Source: CAWCUZ01 sp963798795
Lineage (GTDB): Bacteria; Acidobacteriota; Vicinamibacteria; Vicinamibacterales; SCN-69-37
Assembly (NCBI GenBank): GCA_963798795.1
Contig: CAWCUZ010000002.1
Span: 744,001-808,000, forward strand
Direction: 5' to 3'
DNA length: 64,000 nucleotides
A program made the translations under genes and the position numbers. Positions 35,638 to 43,654 of the stretch are shown piece by piece. Numbering within the stretch: position 1 is the stretch's first letter; every line of letters begins with the position of its first letter. The notes beneath the pieces are model-generated. The model saw only the letters and a list, made by a program, of their open reading frames with translations, was not told the origin of the DNA and did no database searches.

Positions 35638-35771
35638 CCTCGCACCCCGCACCTCGCACCCCGCACCTCGCACCCCGCACCCCGCACCTCGCACCCCGCA
35701 CCTCGCAGCACCCCGCACCCCGCACCCCGCACCCCGCACCCCGCACCCCGCACCCCGCACCCAGCACCCAG
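35637..35771. repeat. octamer tandem repeat (CGCACCCC/CGCACCTC) array
   Basis: About seventeen copies of an 8-bp unit, CGCACCCC or CGCACCTC, with one shift where CAGCACCC occurs. It truncates the TonB-receptor fragment and ends 18 bases before the phospholipase D gene. It is not a CRISPR array: there are no spacers. Confidence 0.9.
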
Positions 35772-35789
35772 CCATGCCATGATCGCCCC

Positions 35790-37235
35790 ATGGCGCGCCG
35801 ATCCGTCGCCCACCGTGATGCGCTGCCGCGCGACCTGGCGGAACTGCGGCGTCACGCCGGCCAGGTGTTCAGCCGCACGGCCGGCGCGCCGCTGCTCGCT
35901 GGCAACGCCGTGCGCGTCCTGCAGGACGGCGCGGAGAACTACCCCGCGTGGGAAGCCGCGATCGCCAGTGCCCGGCGGCGCATCCACGTCGAGATGTACA
36001 TCTTCAAGGGCGACGCGGTGGGACGCCGGTTCAGCGCACTGCTGGCGGCGCGCGCGCGCGCGGGCGTCGAAGTGCGGGTGCTCTACGACTGGTTCGGCTG
36101 CGGGCTGTCGGCGTTCGGCGGCGTGTTCGAGCCGCTCGTCCGCGCCGGCGGCGAGGTCCGCGTCTTCAATCCGCCGTCGTTCACGGCGGTGCTCGGGTGG
36201 ATGTGGCGCAACCACCGGAAACTGATCACGGTGGACGGCGAAGTCGCCTTCGTCTCCGGGCTGTGCATCGGGCAGGCCTGGGAGGGCCGGCCGGACAGGC
36301 AACAGGACCCGTGGCGCGATACCGGCGTCGAGATCCGCGGCCCCGCGGCCGCGGCGGCCGAGCACACCTTCGCGCAGATCTGGGGCGTCGCCGGCGGCCG
36401 TCTCGACCCGGCGTCGCTGGCCGATCCCGCGCAGGTGGCGCCGCAGGGCTCCGTGCCGCTGCGCCTGATTCCGACCGAGCCGTTCACCGGCTCGCTCCTG
36501 CGCGTCGACCTGCTGGTCAGCTCGCTCGCCCGCCAGTTTCTGTGGATTCACGATGCGTACTTCATCGGCCACGGTCCGTATCTCGAGGCGCTGCGGCGCG
36601 CCGCGCACGACGGCGTGGACGTGCGTCTGCTGCTGCCGCAGGGCAGCGACGTCGGCTGGACCGTGCCGGTCTCGCGGACGCTCTACCGGACGCTGCTCGA
36701 GGCGGGCGTGCGCATCTTCGAGTGGAACGGCACGATGATGCACGCCAAGACCGCCGTCGCCGACGGCCGCTGGGCGCGGGTCGGTTCCACCAACCTGAAC
36801 CTCAACAGCTGGATCGGCAACTGGGAGCTCGACGTCGCCATCGAGGACGCCGGCATCGCCCGCGCGATGGCCGATCGGTACCTGGAGGACCTGTCGCGAT
36901 CGACGGAAATCGTTCTGGCCGACGGCCGGGGGCGTCCCGTCGCGCCCCGCCCGGCCTCGCACCGGACGCGCGTCCGCCGGTCGGCACGGCGCATGCTCGG
37001 CACGGTGACCGGCATCAGCCGCAGCGTCACGGCCGCGGTGACGGGACACCGCCCGCTCGAATCGTTCGAGTTCGCGCCGCTGCTCACGTTCAGCCTGGTC
37101 CTGCTGGCGCTCGCCGGGTTGATGTTCTGGCTGCCGTGGCTGCTCGCCTGGCCCGCGGCCGCGCTCGCGGCGTGGATGGGCGTCAGCTTCGTCGTCGAAG
37201 GGCTGCAGGCCTGGCGCCGGTGGAAGCACCAATGA
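35790..37235 (+). CDS. cardiolipin synthase / phospholipase D family protein
   Basis: A 481-residue protein with two HKD motifs: NHRKLITVDGEVAFVSG near residues 145-160 and MHAKTAVADGRWARVGSTN near 313-330. The pattern YPAWEAAIASARRRIHVEMYIF is typical of bacterial cardiolipin synthases. Unlike ClsA it lacks N-terminal helices; instead two hydrophobic helices lie at the very C-terminus (LTFSLVLLALAGLMFWLPWLL). It is likely membrane-associated and acts on phosphatidylglycerol. The stop overlaps the next gene's ATG (ATGA). CATGAT lies six bases before the ATG and may be a weak leaderless -10. Confidence 0.88.
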   Translation: MARRSVAHRDALPRDLAELRRHAGQVFSRTAGAPLLAGNAVRVLQDGAENYPAWEAAIASARRRIHVEMYIFKGDAVGRRFSALLAARARAGVEVRVLYDWFGCGLSAFGGVFEPLVRAGGEVRVFNPPSFTAVLGWMWRNHRKLITVDGEVAFVSGLCIGQAWEGRPDRQQDPWRDTGVEIRGPAAAAAEHTFAQIWGVAGGRLDPASLADPAQVAPQGSVPLRLIPTEPFTGSLLRVDLLVSSLARQFLWIHDAYFIGHGPYLEALRRAAHDGVDVRLLLPQGSDVGWTVPVSRTLYRTLLEAGVRIFEWNGTMMHAKTAVADGRWARVGSTNLNLNSWIGNWELDVAIEDAGIARAMADRYLEDLSRSTEIVLADGRGRPVAPRPASHRTRVRRSARRMLGTVTGISRSVTAAVTGHRPLESFEFAPLLTFSLVLLALAGLMFWLPWLLAWPAAALAAWMGVSFVVEGLQAWRRWKHQ

Positions 37236-38056
37236 CGGACCGCGTCCGAATCACCGCGGTGCGGCGCCTGCAGGCGGACGCCGCGCGCACGGACCACGAC
37301 CTCGTGGCCATCGAAGCTCCGCTGCGGATCGACCTGCGCGCGCCCGGCGTGAGGGCGGCGCACACGCTGGGTGTGTTCATGCGCACCCCGGGAGACGACG
37401 AGGATCTGATCGTCGGACTGCTGTTCGCCGAGCGGATTATCCGCGGACCCCAGGATGTCGTCGGGATGGCGTTCGCGGAACCGGGGCGCGGCAGCGAGTC
37501 AGCCGTGGCGGACGTCACGCTGCGCGAGCCCGGGCTGGTCGAGGCCGCCGGGGCGCGCACCGTCCTCACGAACAGCGCGTGCGGTCTGTGCGGCCGGGTG
37601 GCCATCGACGCGCTCGACACGCCGACATTGCGTCGGGATCACGGCGAGCTCCGGCTGTCGGCGCGCGTCGTGCTCGAACTGCCGGGGCGGTTGCGGCAGG
37701 GCCAGGCGGTCTTCGACGAGACGGGAGGCCTGCACGCCGCCGGCCTGTTCGATGGCGCCGGTGAACCCGGCCCTCTTCGTGAGGACGTCGGGCGTCACAA
37801 CGCCGTGGACAAGGCGGTCGGCGCCGCCTTGCGCAACGGCGGTATGGCGGGGTGGAGGGTGCTCGCCGTCAGCGGCCGGGTCGCGTACGAAATCGTACAG
37901 AAGGCCGCCTTGTCGGGCGTCAGCGTGGTCGTGGCCGTGGGCGCCCCGTCCAGCCTGGCGGTGGACGCGGCGCGCGCGGCGGGGCTGACGCTGGCCGGAT
38001 TCGTGCGGGACGGCCGCTTCAACGTGTACGCTGGCGCGGAGCGGATCGTGAGGTAA
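37232..38056 (+). CDS. fdhD: formate dehydrogenase accessory sulfurtransferase FdhD
   Basis: A 274-residue FdhD, the sulfurtransferase that moves sulfur from IscS to the molybdenum cofactor of formate dehydrogenase. Key motif: TNSACGLCGRVAIDAL, with the CxxC persulfide loop at about residues 114-117. Also seen are DEDLIVGLLFAERII, the cofactor-binding REDVGRHNAVDKAVG and VSGRVAYEIVQKAALSGV. The ATG overlaps the phospholipase gene by four bases, so the two are translated together although functionally unrelated. No formate dehydrogenase lies in the window, so the client is elsewhere. Confidence 0.93.
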   Translation: MTDRVRITAVRRLQADAARTDHDLVAIEAPLRIDLRAPGVRAAHTLGVFMRTPGDDEDLIVGLLFAERIIRGPQDVVGMAFAEPGRGSESAVADVTLREPGLVEAAGARTVLTNSACGLCGRVAIDALDTPTLRRDHGELRLSARVVLELPGRLRQGQAVFDETGGLHAAGLFDGAGEPGPLREDVGRHNAVDKAVGAALRNGGMAGWRVLAVSGRVAYEIVQKAALSGVSVVVAVGAPSSLAVDAARAAGLTLAGFVRDGRFNVYAGAERIVR

Positions 38057-38091
38057 ACTTTCCGCACGACAGGCAGGTATTTCGCAGCACG

Positions 38092-38517
38092 ATGACACCC
38101 TGGTTTCGCCGATCGTCCGGGTCCCCGGCCACCACGTTTCTGGGACCGCTGGAGTGGAAGGTCCTGTCCGCCCTGTGGGAGCGTGCCGCCGCCGCGTCGG
38201 TGCGCGAGCTCCAGCCCGAGTTCCCGGAGATCGCCTACACGACGCTCATGACGACACTCGACCGGCTGCACCGGAAGGGCGTCCTCGACCGGACCAAGCA
38301 GGGCCGCGCGTTCTTTTACGTGCCGCGCCTCACGCGTCCAGAATTCGAGTCGGCCCGGGCCACCGACGCCCTGCGGACGGCGCTCGAGGGCGACGGATCC
38401 TCGCTCCGCCCGCTGCTCTCCTTCTTCGTGGAGGCGGTCGGCGACCGCGAGTTGCTGGACGAGCTCGAGGCGCTGGTGCGCGCCCGCCGCGCCGGGCTGG
38501 AGAACAAGCGGCCGTGA
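38092..38517 (+). CDS. BlaI/MecI/CopY family transcriptional repressor
   Basis: A 141-residue winged-helix repressor. LGPLEWKVLSALWERAAAASVRELQ, AYTTLMTTLDRLHRKGVLDRTKQGRAFFY and the C-terminal dimerisation helices (LLSFFVEAVGDRELLDELEAL) match BlaI/MecI. A TAAACT box at 38054-38059 precedes the ATG by about 30 bases, leaving room for an operator, but no clear TACA-n-TGTA dyad was found. It overlaps the next gene, an M56 peptidase (GTGA), forming the usual repressor-sensor pair, though without a beta-lactamase target. Confidence 0.92.
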   Translation: MTPWFRRSSGSPATTFLGPLEWKVLSALWERAAAASVRELQPEFPEIAYTTLMTTLDRLHRKGVLDRTKQGRAFFYVPRLTRPEFESARATDALRTALEGDGSSLRPLLSFFVEAVGDRELLDELEALVRARRAGLENKRP

Positions 38518-39455
38518 CGTTCGCGCCCCGTCTCGTGGTGGTGATGTTCGCCGCGTTCTTCGTGGCGGGACTCGCGATGAGCGTTTCGGTGCCGCTCCTG
38601 GCTGGCCGGCGCCGGTCGGGCAGCCCGGCCAATCGGGCGGGCGCGCTGCTCTACGCCCGTCTGCTGCCGACGCTGGCGTCGATCGCGGCATGCGGGCTCG
38701 CGGTACTCTCGTTCCTCCGGTTCGAGCCGCGCAACGAGCGCGAGCCGGTCGGGATGGTGCTCGCCGGAGCCGCCGTTCTCGGCGGCCTGCTGCTGATCCG
38801 ATCGGCCGGGCACTGGATCCGGCTGACCCGGGCCACGCGCCGGGTCCTGCGCACGTGGATGGCGGATGCCGAACCGCTGCAGCTCGCCGGGATCGACATC
38901 CCGGCCTGGATCGTGCGCGCGGACTTCCCGATCGTCGCGGTCGTCGGCATCCGGCGCCCGCAGCTCGTCGTCGCCCGCGCCGTCATCGACTGCTGCACGC
39001 CCGACGAACTGCGCGTCATCGTCCGGCACGAGAGCAGCCATCGCCGACGGCGCGACAACCTGGCACGCGCGCTGTTCCGGTCCGTTCCCGACGTCCTGTC
39101 CTCGACGCCCCTCGCGCAGCGGCTCGCCGCCCACTGGGACGAAGCCGCCGAGCAGGCGGCCGACGAGGAGGCGGCTGGAACGGAGACGGCGAACCGGCTG
39201 GCGCTCGCAGAGACCCTGATTCGGGTCGCGCGTCTGGCACAGGGCGCTCCGCCGGCCGACCTGCCGGCCAGCGCCCTCTACCGGGGCGAGAATCTGCAGC
39301 ATCGCGTGGCCAGGCTGCTGGGCGCTCCAGCGCCGGGCGGGGCGCCGTCGGCCTGGCGCCGTCTCCTGCCCGCCGCGGTCGTTCTGGCCGGCTGCACCGT
39401 GGCGCTGCACACCGTGCACGACCTGGTCGAAGCCGCCGTCACTTTTTTGCCCTAG
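38514..39455 (+). CDS. M56 family (BlaR1-like) membrane metallopeptidase
   Basis: A 313-residue protein with about four membrane helices (LVVVMFAAFFVAGLAMSVSV; LLPTLASIAACGLAVLSFL; GMVLAGAAVLGGLLLI; and a last helix LLPAAVVLAGCTVAL). The zinc site HExxH is read as VRHESSHRRRRDNLAR, with a third ligand in WDEAAEQAADEEA. It lacks the extracellular penicillin-binding domain of BlaR1, so the signal is probably not a beta-lactam. By analogy it should cleave the BlaI-type repressor encoded just upstream (GTG start overlapping its stop). Confidence 0.85.
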   Translation: MTFAPRLVVVMFAAFFVAGLAMSVSVPLLAGRRRSGSPANRAGALLYARLLPTLASIAACGLAVLSFLRFEPRNEREPVGMVLAGAAVLGGLLLIRSAGHWIRLTRATRRVLRTWMADAEPLQLAGIDIPAWIVRADFPIVAVVGIRRPQLVVARAVIDCCTPDELRVIVRHESSHRRRRDNLARALFRSVPDVLSSTPLAQRLAAHWDEAAEQAADEEAAGTETANRLALAETLIRVARLAQGAPPADLPASALYRGENLQHRVARLLGAPAPGGAPSAWRRLLPAAVVLAGCTVALHTVHDLVEAAVTFLP

Positions 39456-39461
39456 CCGCTC

Positions 39462-40010
39462 GTGTTCCGGTTGTTCCGCAGAGCGCGGCCCGATCCACCT
39501 GCCGGCCGCGATCGGGCCTGGTGGAGCGAAGCCGCCGCCGCGGCCGACGCGCCGTCGCATGCGGCGATTGCCGGCCTGCGCGAGCGGATCCCGCCGGACG
39601 AGGCCGGCGCCGACGGAATCGACGAGCGGGAACGCCGCGAAGAGATGATCGAGGGGCTCGACGCGCTGCTCACGCTGGTCGAGGCCGGACCGATGCCGGT
39701 GATCGAGACGCAGCACCGTGTCATCGGCGCCGACGCGTGTCACTTCTTCGCGCCGGTCAGCTGCGCCGATCAGGCCGACGCCCCGGGCAAGATCTTCGTC
39801 ACCGCTCGCCGTCTCGTGTTCGCGGGCGGGTCGGTTCGCGCGTGGTCCTGGCACACCGTGCGCGCGCTCGTTCGCTCGGAGCGCGACCTGCTGGTCGAGG
39901 CGAATTCGGGGGCGCGGCCCGCGGCGTTCCGGTGCAACACCTACGGGGACGCGCTGGTCGCACAGTACCTGGGAACACGCCTGATGGCCGCGTCGCGGCC
40001 GAGCCGGTAA
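39462..40010 (+). CDS. hypothetical protein with PH-like C-terminal domain
   Basis: A 182-residue soluble protein that starts at GTG, six bases after the M56 gene. The N-terminal half is charged and helical (IDERERREEMIEGLDALLTLV). The C-terminal half has a string of beta strands ending in a helix (GKIFVTARRLVFAGGSVRAWSWHT split over residues 108-131, then VRALVRSERDLLVE), the layout of PH/bacterial PH-like domains. It is not a recognised family. Its position inside the BlaI-M56-NamZ set suggests a role linked to the envelope. Confidence 0.6.
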   Translation: MFRLFRRARPDPPAGRDRAWWSEAAAAADAPSHAAIAGLRERIPPDEAGADGIDERERREEMIEGLDALLTLVEAGPMPVIETQHRVIGADACHFFAPVSCADQADAPGKIFVTARRLVFAGGSVRAWSWHTVRALVRSERDLLVEANSGARPAAFRCNTYGDALVAQYLGTRLMAASRPSR

Positions 40011-40014
40011 TCCG

Positions 40015-41178
40015 ATGTCGAACCTGATGCTCGGGACCGACGTCCTCGTGGACCGGCATCTGCTGCGCGGGCGGACCGTCGGCCTGGTGTGCAACCCGGC
40101 GTCCATTGACGGGCGATTCCGGCACGCGGCCGACCGGCTGGCCGGGAGCGGCACGCGGATCGGTGCGCTGTTCGGGCCGCAGCACGGGTTTCGATCGGAT
40201 CGGCAGGAGAACATGATCGAGTCGGCGCACGCCCACGACGCGGTGCGGCGGGTGCCCGTGTATTCGCTGTACAGCGACACGCGAGAGCCGACACCGGCCA
40301 TGCTGGACGGACTCGAAGCGCTCGTCATCGATCTTCAGGACGTCGGGACGCGGATCTACACCTACATCTACACGATGGCGAACTGCCTGCTGGCCGCCCG
40401 GCGGCAGGATCTGCCGGTGGTCGTCTGCGATCGGCCGAATCCAATCGGCGGCATCGCCGTGGAAGGGCCGATGCTGCACGAAGGGTTCAGGTCGTTTGTC
40501 GGCCAATATCCGATTCCCATGCGGCACGGGATGACGATCGGCGAGCTGGCGGGCCTGTTCAACGAGCACTTCGGGATCGGCGCCAAGCTCGAAGTCGTGC
40601 GGATGACGGGCTGGTCCCGGAGCGACTGGTTCGACCAGACGGGGCTGCCGTGGGTGCTGCCGTCGCCGAACCTGCCGACACTCGACAGCGCCATCGTCTA
40701 TCCCGGCACCGTGCTGTTCGAAGGCACCAACGTGTCGGAGGGCCGCGGCACCACGAGGCCATTCGAGCTCATCGGCGCCCCGTGGATCGACGCGGATCGG
40801 TTTGCCTCGGATCTGAACCGGCAGGAGCTCCCGGGGGTGCACGTCCGCCCGGCGTGGTTCGAGCCCACGCACCACAAGCACGGCGGCACCACGTGCGGCG
40901 GCGGCCAACTGCACGTCACCAACCGCGAGGCGTTCAGGCCCGTCGAGACCGGCGTCGCGGTGCTGCAGGCGTGCCGGCGCGCGTCGCCCGACGCATTCGG
41001 ATGGCGGCAGCCCCCGTACGAGTACGAGTATGACAAGCCGCCGATCGATATCCTGTACGGATCGCCGCGCCTGCGCGAGGCCGTCGACGCGGATCGCGAC
41101 GCGCGCGAGCTGGCGCGAGGCTGGGCCGCTGACGTGGCGCCGTTCCTGGCTGTACGGAAGCGGTTTCTGTTGTATTGA
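40015..41178 (+). CDS. namZ: exo-beta-N-acetylmuramidase NamZ family (DUF1343)
   Basis: A 387-residue DUF1343/NamZ (GH171) protein, which removes N-acetylmuramic acid from the ends of peptidoglycan fragments. Hallmarks: LVCNPASIDGRFRHAAD, ALFGPQHGFRSDRQENMIE, the Asp-rich VIDLQDVGTRIYTYIYTM, DRPNPIGGIAVEGPML, SPNLPTLDSAIVYPGTVLFE and EGRGTTRPFELIGAPW. No signal peptide is present, unlike many characterised members, so it may act in the cytoplasm on recycled fragments or leave by another route. It follows the PH-like gene by 4 bases in a BlaI-M56 operon. Confidence 0.92.
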   Translation: MSNLMLGTDVLVDRHLLRGRTVGLVCNPASIDGRFRHAADRLAGSGTRIGALFGPQHGFRSDRQENMIESAHAHDAVRRVPVYSLYSDTREPTPAMLDGLEALVIDLQDVGTRIYTYIYTMANCLLAARRQDLPVVVCDRPNPIGGIAVEGPMLHEGFRSFVGQYPIPMRHGMTIGELAGLFNEHFGIGAKLEVVRMTGWSRSDWFDQTGLPWVLPSPNLPTLDSAIVYPGTVLFEGTNVSEGRGTTRPFELIGAPWIDADRFASDLNRQELPGVHVRPAWFEPTHHKHGGTTCGGGQLHVTNREAFRPVETGVAVLQACRRASPDAFGWRQPPYEYEYDKPPIDILYGSPRLREAVDADRDARELARGWAADVAPFLAVRKRFLLY

Positions 41179-41212
41179 TGTGCGGGCGCCGGAACAGAGC
41201 CCGGGGGTCCGG

Positions 41213-41689
41213 TCAGCTCCGCGACGCGCTCGGCCGCGCGCGGCGGATCTGATCCGCGTGGTTGTGCGCGTGCTGCGCGTAGATCTCGAGCCATCGTTCG
41301 GCGGTGTAGGCCCCGTGCTCCGGGTGCGTCCCGGCGCGCGTCCAGTCCTCCGGCGTCATCCGGTCGAGCAGCTCGGCCGTGGATTCGCGCGCGTAGCGGA
41401 AGGCCTGGAGCGACGCAGCGATCGGCCGGTCGTAGTGCAGAACCCGGGCGTACTCCGCCTGGTCGTAGGCGTGGATCGCCGGCGAGGGCTCGGCCAGCAG
41501 CCGCCGAAGCCGAAGGGCGGACGTCATTTCGCTGTCGGCCAGATGGTGGACAATCTCGCGGGCGGACCACGCGGCGGGGGCCGGACGGGCGTCGAGCTCG
41601 TCCGCGGTGGCGTTCGCCAGAGCGGCCTCGACCGCCCGGTATCCGTCCTTGTAGCGCGCAATGAGGCCGGCGCGGGTGTCAGCGGTCAC
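41213..41689 (-). CDS. DinB superfamily protein
   Basis: A 158-residue four-helix DinB/YfiT-like protein. Metal-ligand histidines are seen in REIVHHLADSEM and YAQHAHNHADQIRRA, giving the three-His site of the family. Proteins of this fold include mycothiol/bacillithiol-dependent enzymes, but the substrate cannot be inferred. It overlaps the end of the LOG-family gene by 11 bases on the same strand, so they are co-translated. Confidence 0.88.
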   Translation of the reverse strand: MTADTRAGLIARYKDGYRAVEAALANATADELDARPAPAAWSAREIVHHLADSEMTSALRLRRLLAEPSPAIHAYDQAEYARVLHYDRPIAASLQAFRYARESTAELLDRMTPEDWTRAGTHPEHGAYTAERWLEIYAQHAHNHADQIRRARPSASRS

Positions 41690-42602
41690 GAACGGGCCCT
41701 CCCTGCGAGGTCGGCGATTCGATGGCCGACGGCGCCTCGAGGTGGTGCGTCTCGAGGTGGGTCTTCAGATGCGCGAAGGCATCCTCTGGCGACTCGCAGA
41801 AGTGCACGCAATCGAGGTCGGATGGCGCGATCGCTTCCCAGTCCACCATCGGCTGAAAGTCGAGCAGCTGCCGCCAGTACTGCGGGCCGTACAGGATGAT
41901 CGTCAGCTTGCGCGACAGCTTGCGCGTCTGGGCCAGCGTCAGGAATTCGAACAGCTCGTCGAGCGTGCCGAACCCGCCCGGAAAGATCACGAGCGCCTTG
42001 GCCAGATAGGCGAACCAGAACTTGCGCATGAAGAAGTAGTGGAATTCGAACCCGAGATCCGGGGTCACGAACGCATTGAGCCCCTGCTCGTGGGGCAGCT
42101 CGATGTTCAGGCCGATGCTCTTGCCCCCGCCATCGCGGGCCCCGCGGTTGGCCGCCTCCATGATGCCGGGACCTCCGCCGGAGCAGACGACGAACCGGTG
42201 CCGCGCGTACGGCAGCGTGGTGGACCAGACGGTCAGCAGCCGCGCGAGCGTCCGCGCATCCTCGTAGTAGCGCGACCATTCGAGGGCGCGGCGCCATTTT
42301 TCGAGGGCCGCGGCCGTCCCGGCGCCCTTGCCCCGCCGCCGGCGCATCCGGGCCAGCTCGCGCTCGGCGCGCTGGCGGCTGTGCACCCGCGCCGACCCGA
42401 AAAACACGACGGTGTCCTGGATGTGCTGATCGCGGAACCGCCGAAGCGGCTCGAGGTACTCCGACAGGATCCGGAGCGGCCGCGCTTCCAGACTCCCGAG
42501 GAATTCCTCCAGCAGGAACGCCGGGCGCGTCCGACGCGCCGACGGCGTCCTGGCGCGGGTCGTGCGGATCACACGCGATCGTCGAGGTCGTCTGGTGGGC
42601 AT
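41679..42602 (-). CDS. LOG family protein (lysine decarboxylase-like, TIGR00730 type)
   Basis: A 307-residue Rossmann-like LOG-family protein. It has the phosphate-binding VCSGGGPGIMEAANRGARD and the signature FPGGFGTLDELFEFLTLAQT, used by cytokinin-activating phosphoribohydrolases and PpnN-type nucleosidases. The extended N-terminus (about 90 residues, including TVVFFGSARVHSRQRAERE) is basic and Arg-rich. The ATG at 42602 is chosen because the frame upstream is antisense-like to the cytochrome gene. It probably cleaves nucleoside monophosphates; despite older names it is not a lysine decarboxylase. Confidence 0.88.
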   Translation of the reverse strand: MPTRRPRRSRVIRTTRARTPSARRTRPAFLLEEFLGSLEARPLRILSEYLEPLRRFRDQHIQDTVVFFGSARVHSRQRAERELARMRRRRGKGAGTAAALEKWRRALEWSRYYEDARTLARLLTVWSTTLPYARHRFVVCSGGGPGIMEAANRGARDGGGKSIGLNIELPHEQGLNAFVTPDLGFEFHYFFMRKFWFAYLAKALVIFPGGFGTLDELFEFLTLAQTRKLSRKLTIILYGPQYWRQLLDFQPMVDWEAIAPSDLDCVHFCESPEDAFAHLKTHLETHHLEAPSAIESPTSQGGPVRDR

Positions 42603-42675
42603 GGGATCATCCGGCCGAAGCACAGTATTATGACGCTCTGACCGTCGATTCGCACCGAATAGAGGAGGGTGGTTC
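42603..42675. promoter_or_regulatory. divergent promoter region, LOG gene and cytochrome c gene
   Basis: A 73-base intergenic region with an A/T-rich TATTATGA core at 42626-42633, readable as TATTAT on the plus strand and TAATAC on the minus strand. On the plus side GAGGAGGG (42662-42669) is the ribosome binding site of the cytochrome gene. Confidence 0.45.
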
Positions 42676-43128
42676 ATGCGTCGGGTCTTGTTCATCGTCT
42701 CGCTGACCGTCTGGGTGTTCGCGCTCGTGGCGACGACCGGCGCAGCCGGGGCGCGAGCGCTCCGGAGCGCGTCGCTCCAGGCGCGCCAGGGCAACGGCTG
42801 GCAAATCCCGCCGAATGCCGCACAGGAGAAGAGTCCGATTGCCGTCAGCGACGCGGTCGTCGCCGCAGGCAAGAAGCTGTTCTCGGCCAACTGCCAGCGC
42901 TGCCACGGCGAGGCGGGCAAGGGCGACGGTCCGGACGGCGATCCCGACCATCAGGAGGACATGGACCTGACGGTGGCCGCGCGCGCGGTGCGCAATCCCG
43001 ATGGCATCGTGTTCTACAAGATCTGGAATGGACGGCTCGTCCCCAAGATGCCCGTCTTTTCCGAACAGCTCTCGAAAGAGCAGGTCTGGGCCATCGTGGC
43101 CTACGTCCAGACGCTGCGCGGCAAGTAG
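42676..43128 (+). CDS. secreted mono-heme c-type cytochrome
   Basis: A 150-residue exported cytochrome c of class I type. A signal peptide (LFIVSLTVWVFALVATTGA) precedes a single CxxCH heme site in FSANCQRCHGEAGKGDGPDG. The axial methionine is likely in LVPKMPVFSEQLS, followed by the final helix EQVWAIVAYVQTLRGK. It is a small periplasmic electron carrier. A strong Shine-Dalgarno site fixes the start. The next gene begins 15 bases later with no functional link apparent. Confidence 0.92.
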   Translation: MRRVLFIVSLTVWVFALVATTGAAGARALRSASLQARQGNGWQIPPNAAQEKSPIAVSDAVVAAGKKLFSANCQRCHGEAGKGDGPDGDPDHQEDMDLTVAARAVRNPDGIVFYKIWNGRLVPKMPVFSEQLSKEQVWAIVAYVQTLRGK

Positions 43129-43143
43129 CGCGGCGGGCGTCCC

Positions 43144-43620
43144 GTGAGCGCCGCACCGCAGGATCCCGGTGACCGGTTCGAACAGACGCTCTTCATTGCC
43201 GCGCCTCCTGCGGCGGTGTTCCAGTGTTTCTTCGCGCCCGACGCGCTGCGGGCGTGGTGGCAGGCCGTCCGGTCCGTCACCACGCCCGTGCCGTTCGGCG
43301 TGTACGCCATCGAGTGGGCCTCGACGCCGTACCGCGATGACGTGCTCGGCCCGCTCGGCGGCGTCCTGCACGGTACCGTCGTCGACGTCCGGCCGGGCAA
43401 CCAGTTCCTGGCAGGCGACTGCTGGTGGATTCCGCCCGAGGGCGACCCGATCGGGCCGATGGCGCTGCAGGTCACCTGTCACGGCGAGGACGGCGGCTGC
43501 CGGCTGACGGTCCGCCAGGACGGATACGAGCCGTCGGCGCGGTGGAAGCGGTACTACGCGATCGTCTCGCGCGGCTGGCAGATTTCGCTCACGGCCCTCA
43601 AGCGGTACGTGGAAGCGTGA
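43144..43620 (+). CDS. SRPBCC / AHSA1-like protein
   Basis: A 158-residue START-like fold protein of the AHSA1 (activator of Hsp90 ATPase homologue) type. The start FEQTLFIAAPPAAVFQCFFAPDAL is split over residues 10-33, the core is LRAWWQAVRSV, and the end is a long C-terminal helix (WQISLTALKRYVEA). It starts at GTG. Such proteins bind hydrophobic ligands or chaperones; the function here is unknown. It probably shares the cytochrome transcript. Confidence 0.8.
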   Translation: MSAAPQDPGDRFEQTLFIAAPPAAVFQCFFAPDALRAWWQAVRSVTTPVPFGVYAIEWASTPYRDDVLGPLGGVLHGTVVDVRPGNQFLAGDCWWIPPEGDPIGPMALQVTCHGEDGGCRLTVRQDGYEPSARWKRYYAIVSRGWQISLTALKRYVEA

Positions 43621-43654
43621 ACCACCATGCCCGCAGGGGCGAAGCCGTTCGGAG

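Noticed and set aside
38514..39455. Beta-lactam resistance sensor (BlaR1)
   Set aside because: Only the M56 protease part is present; there is no penicillin-binding domain and no beta-lactamase gene in the window.
41679..42602. Lysine decarboxylase
   Set aside because: The PGGFGTLDE signature is that of LOG-type phosphoribohydrolases; the old name is a known misannotation.
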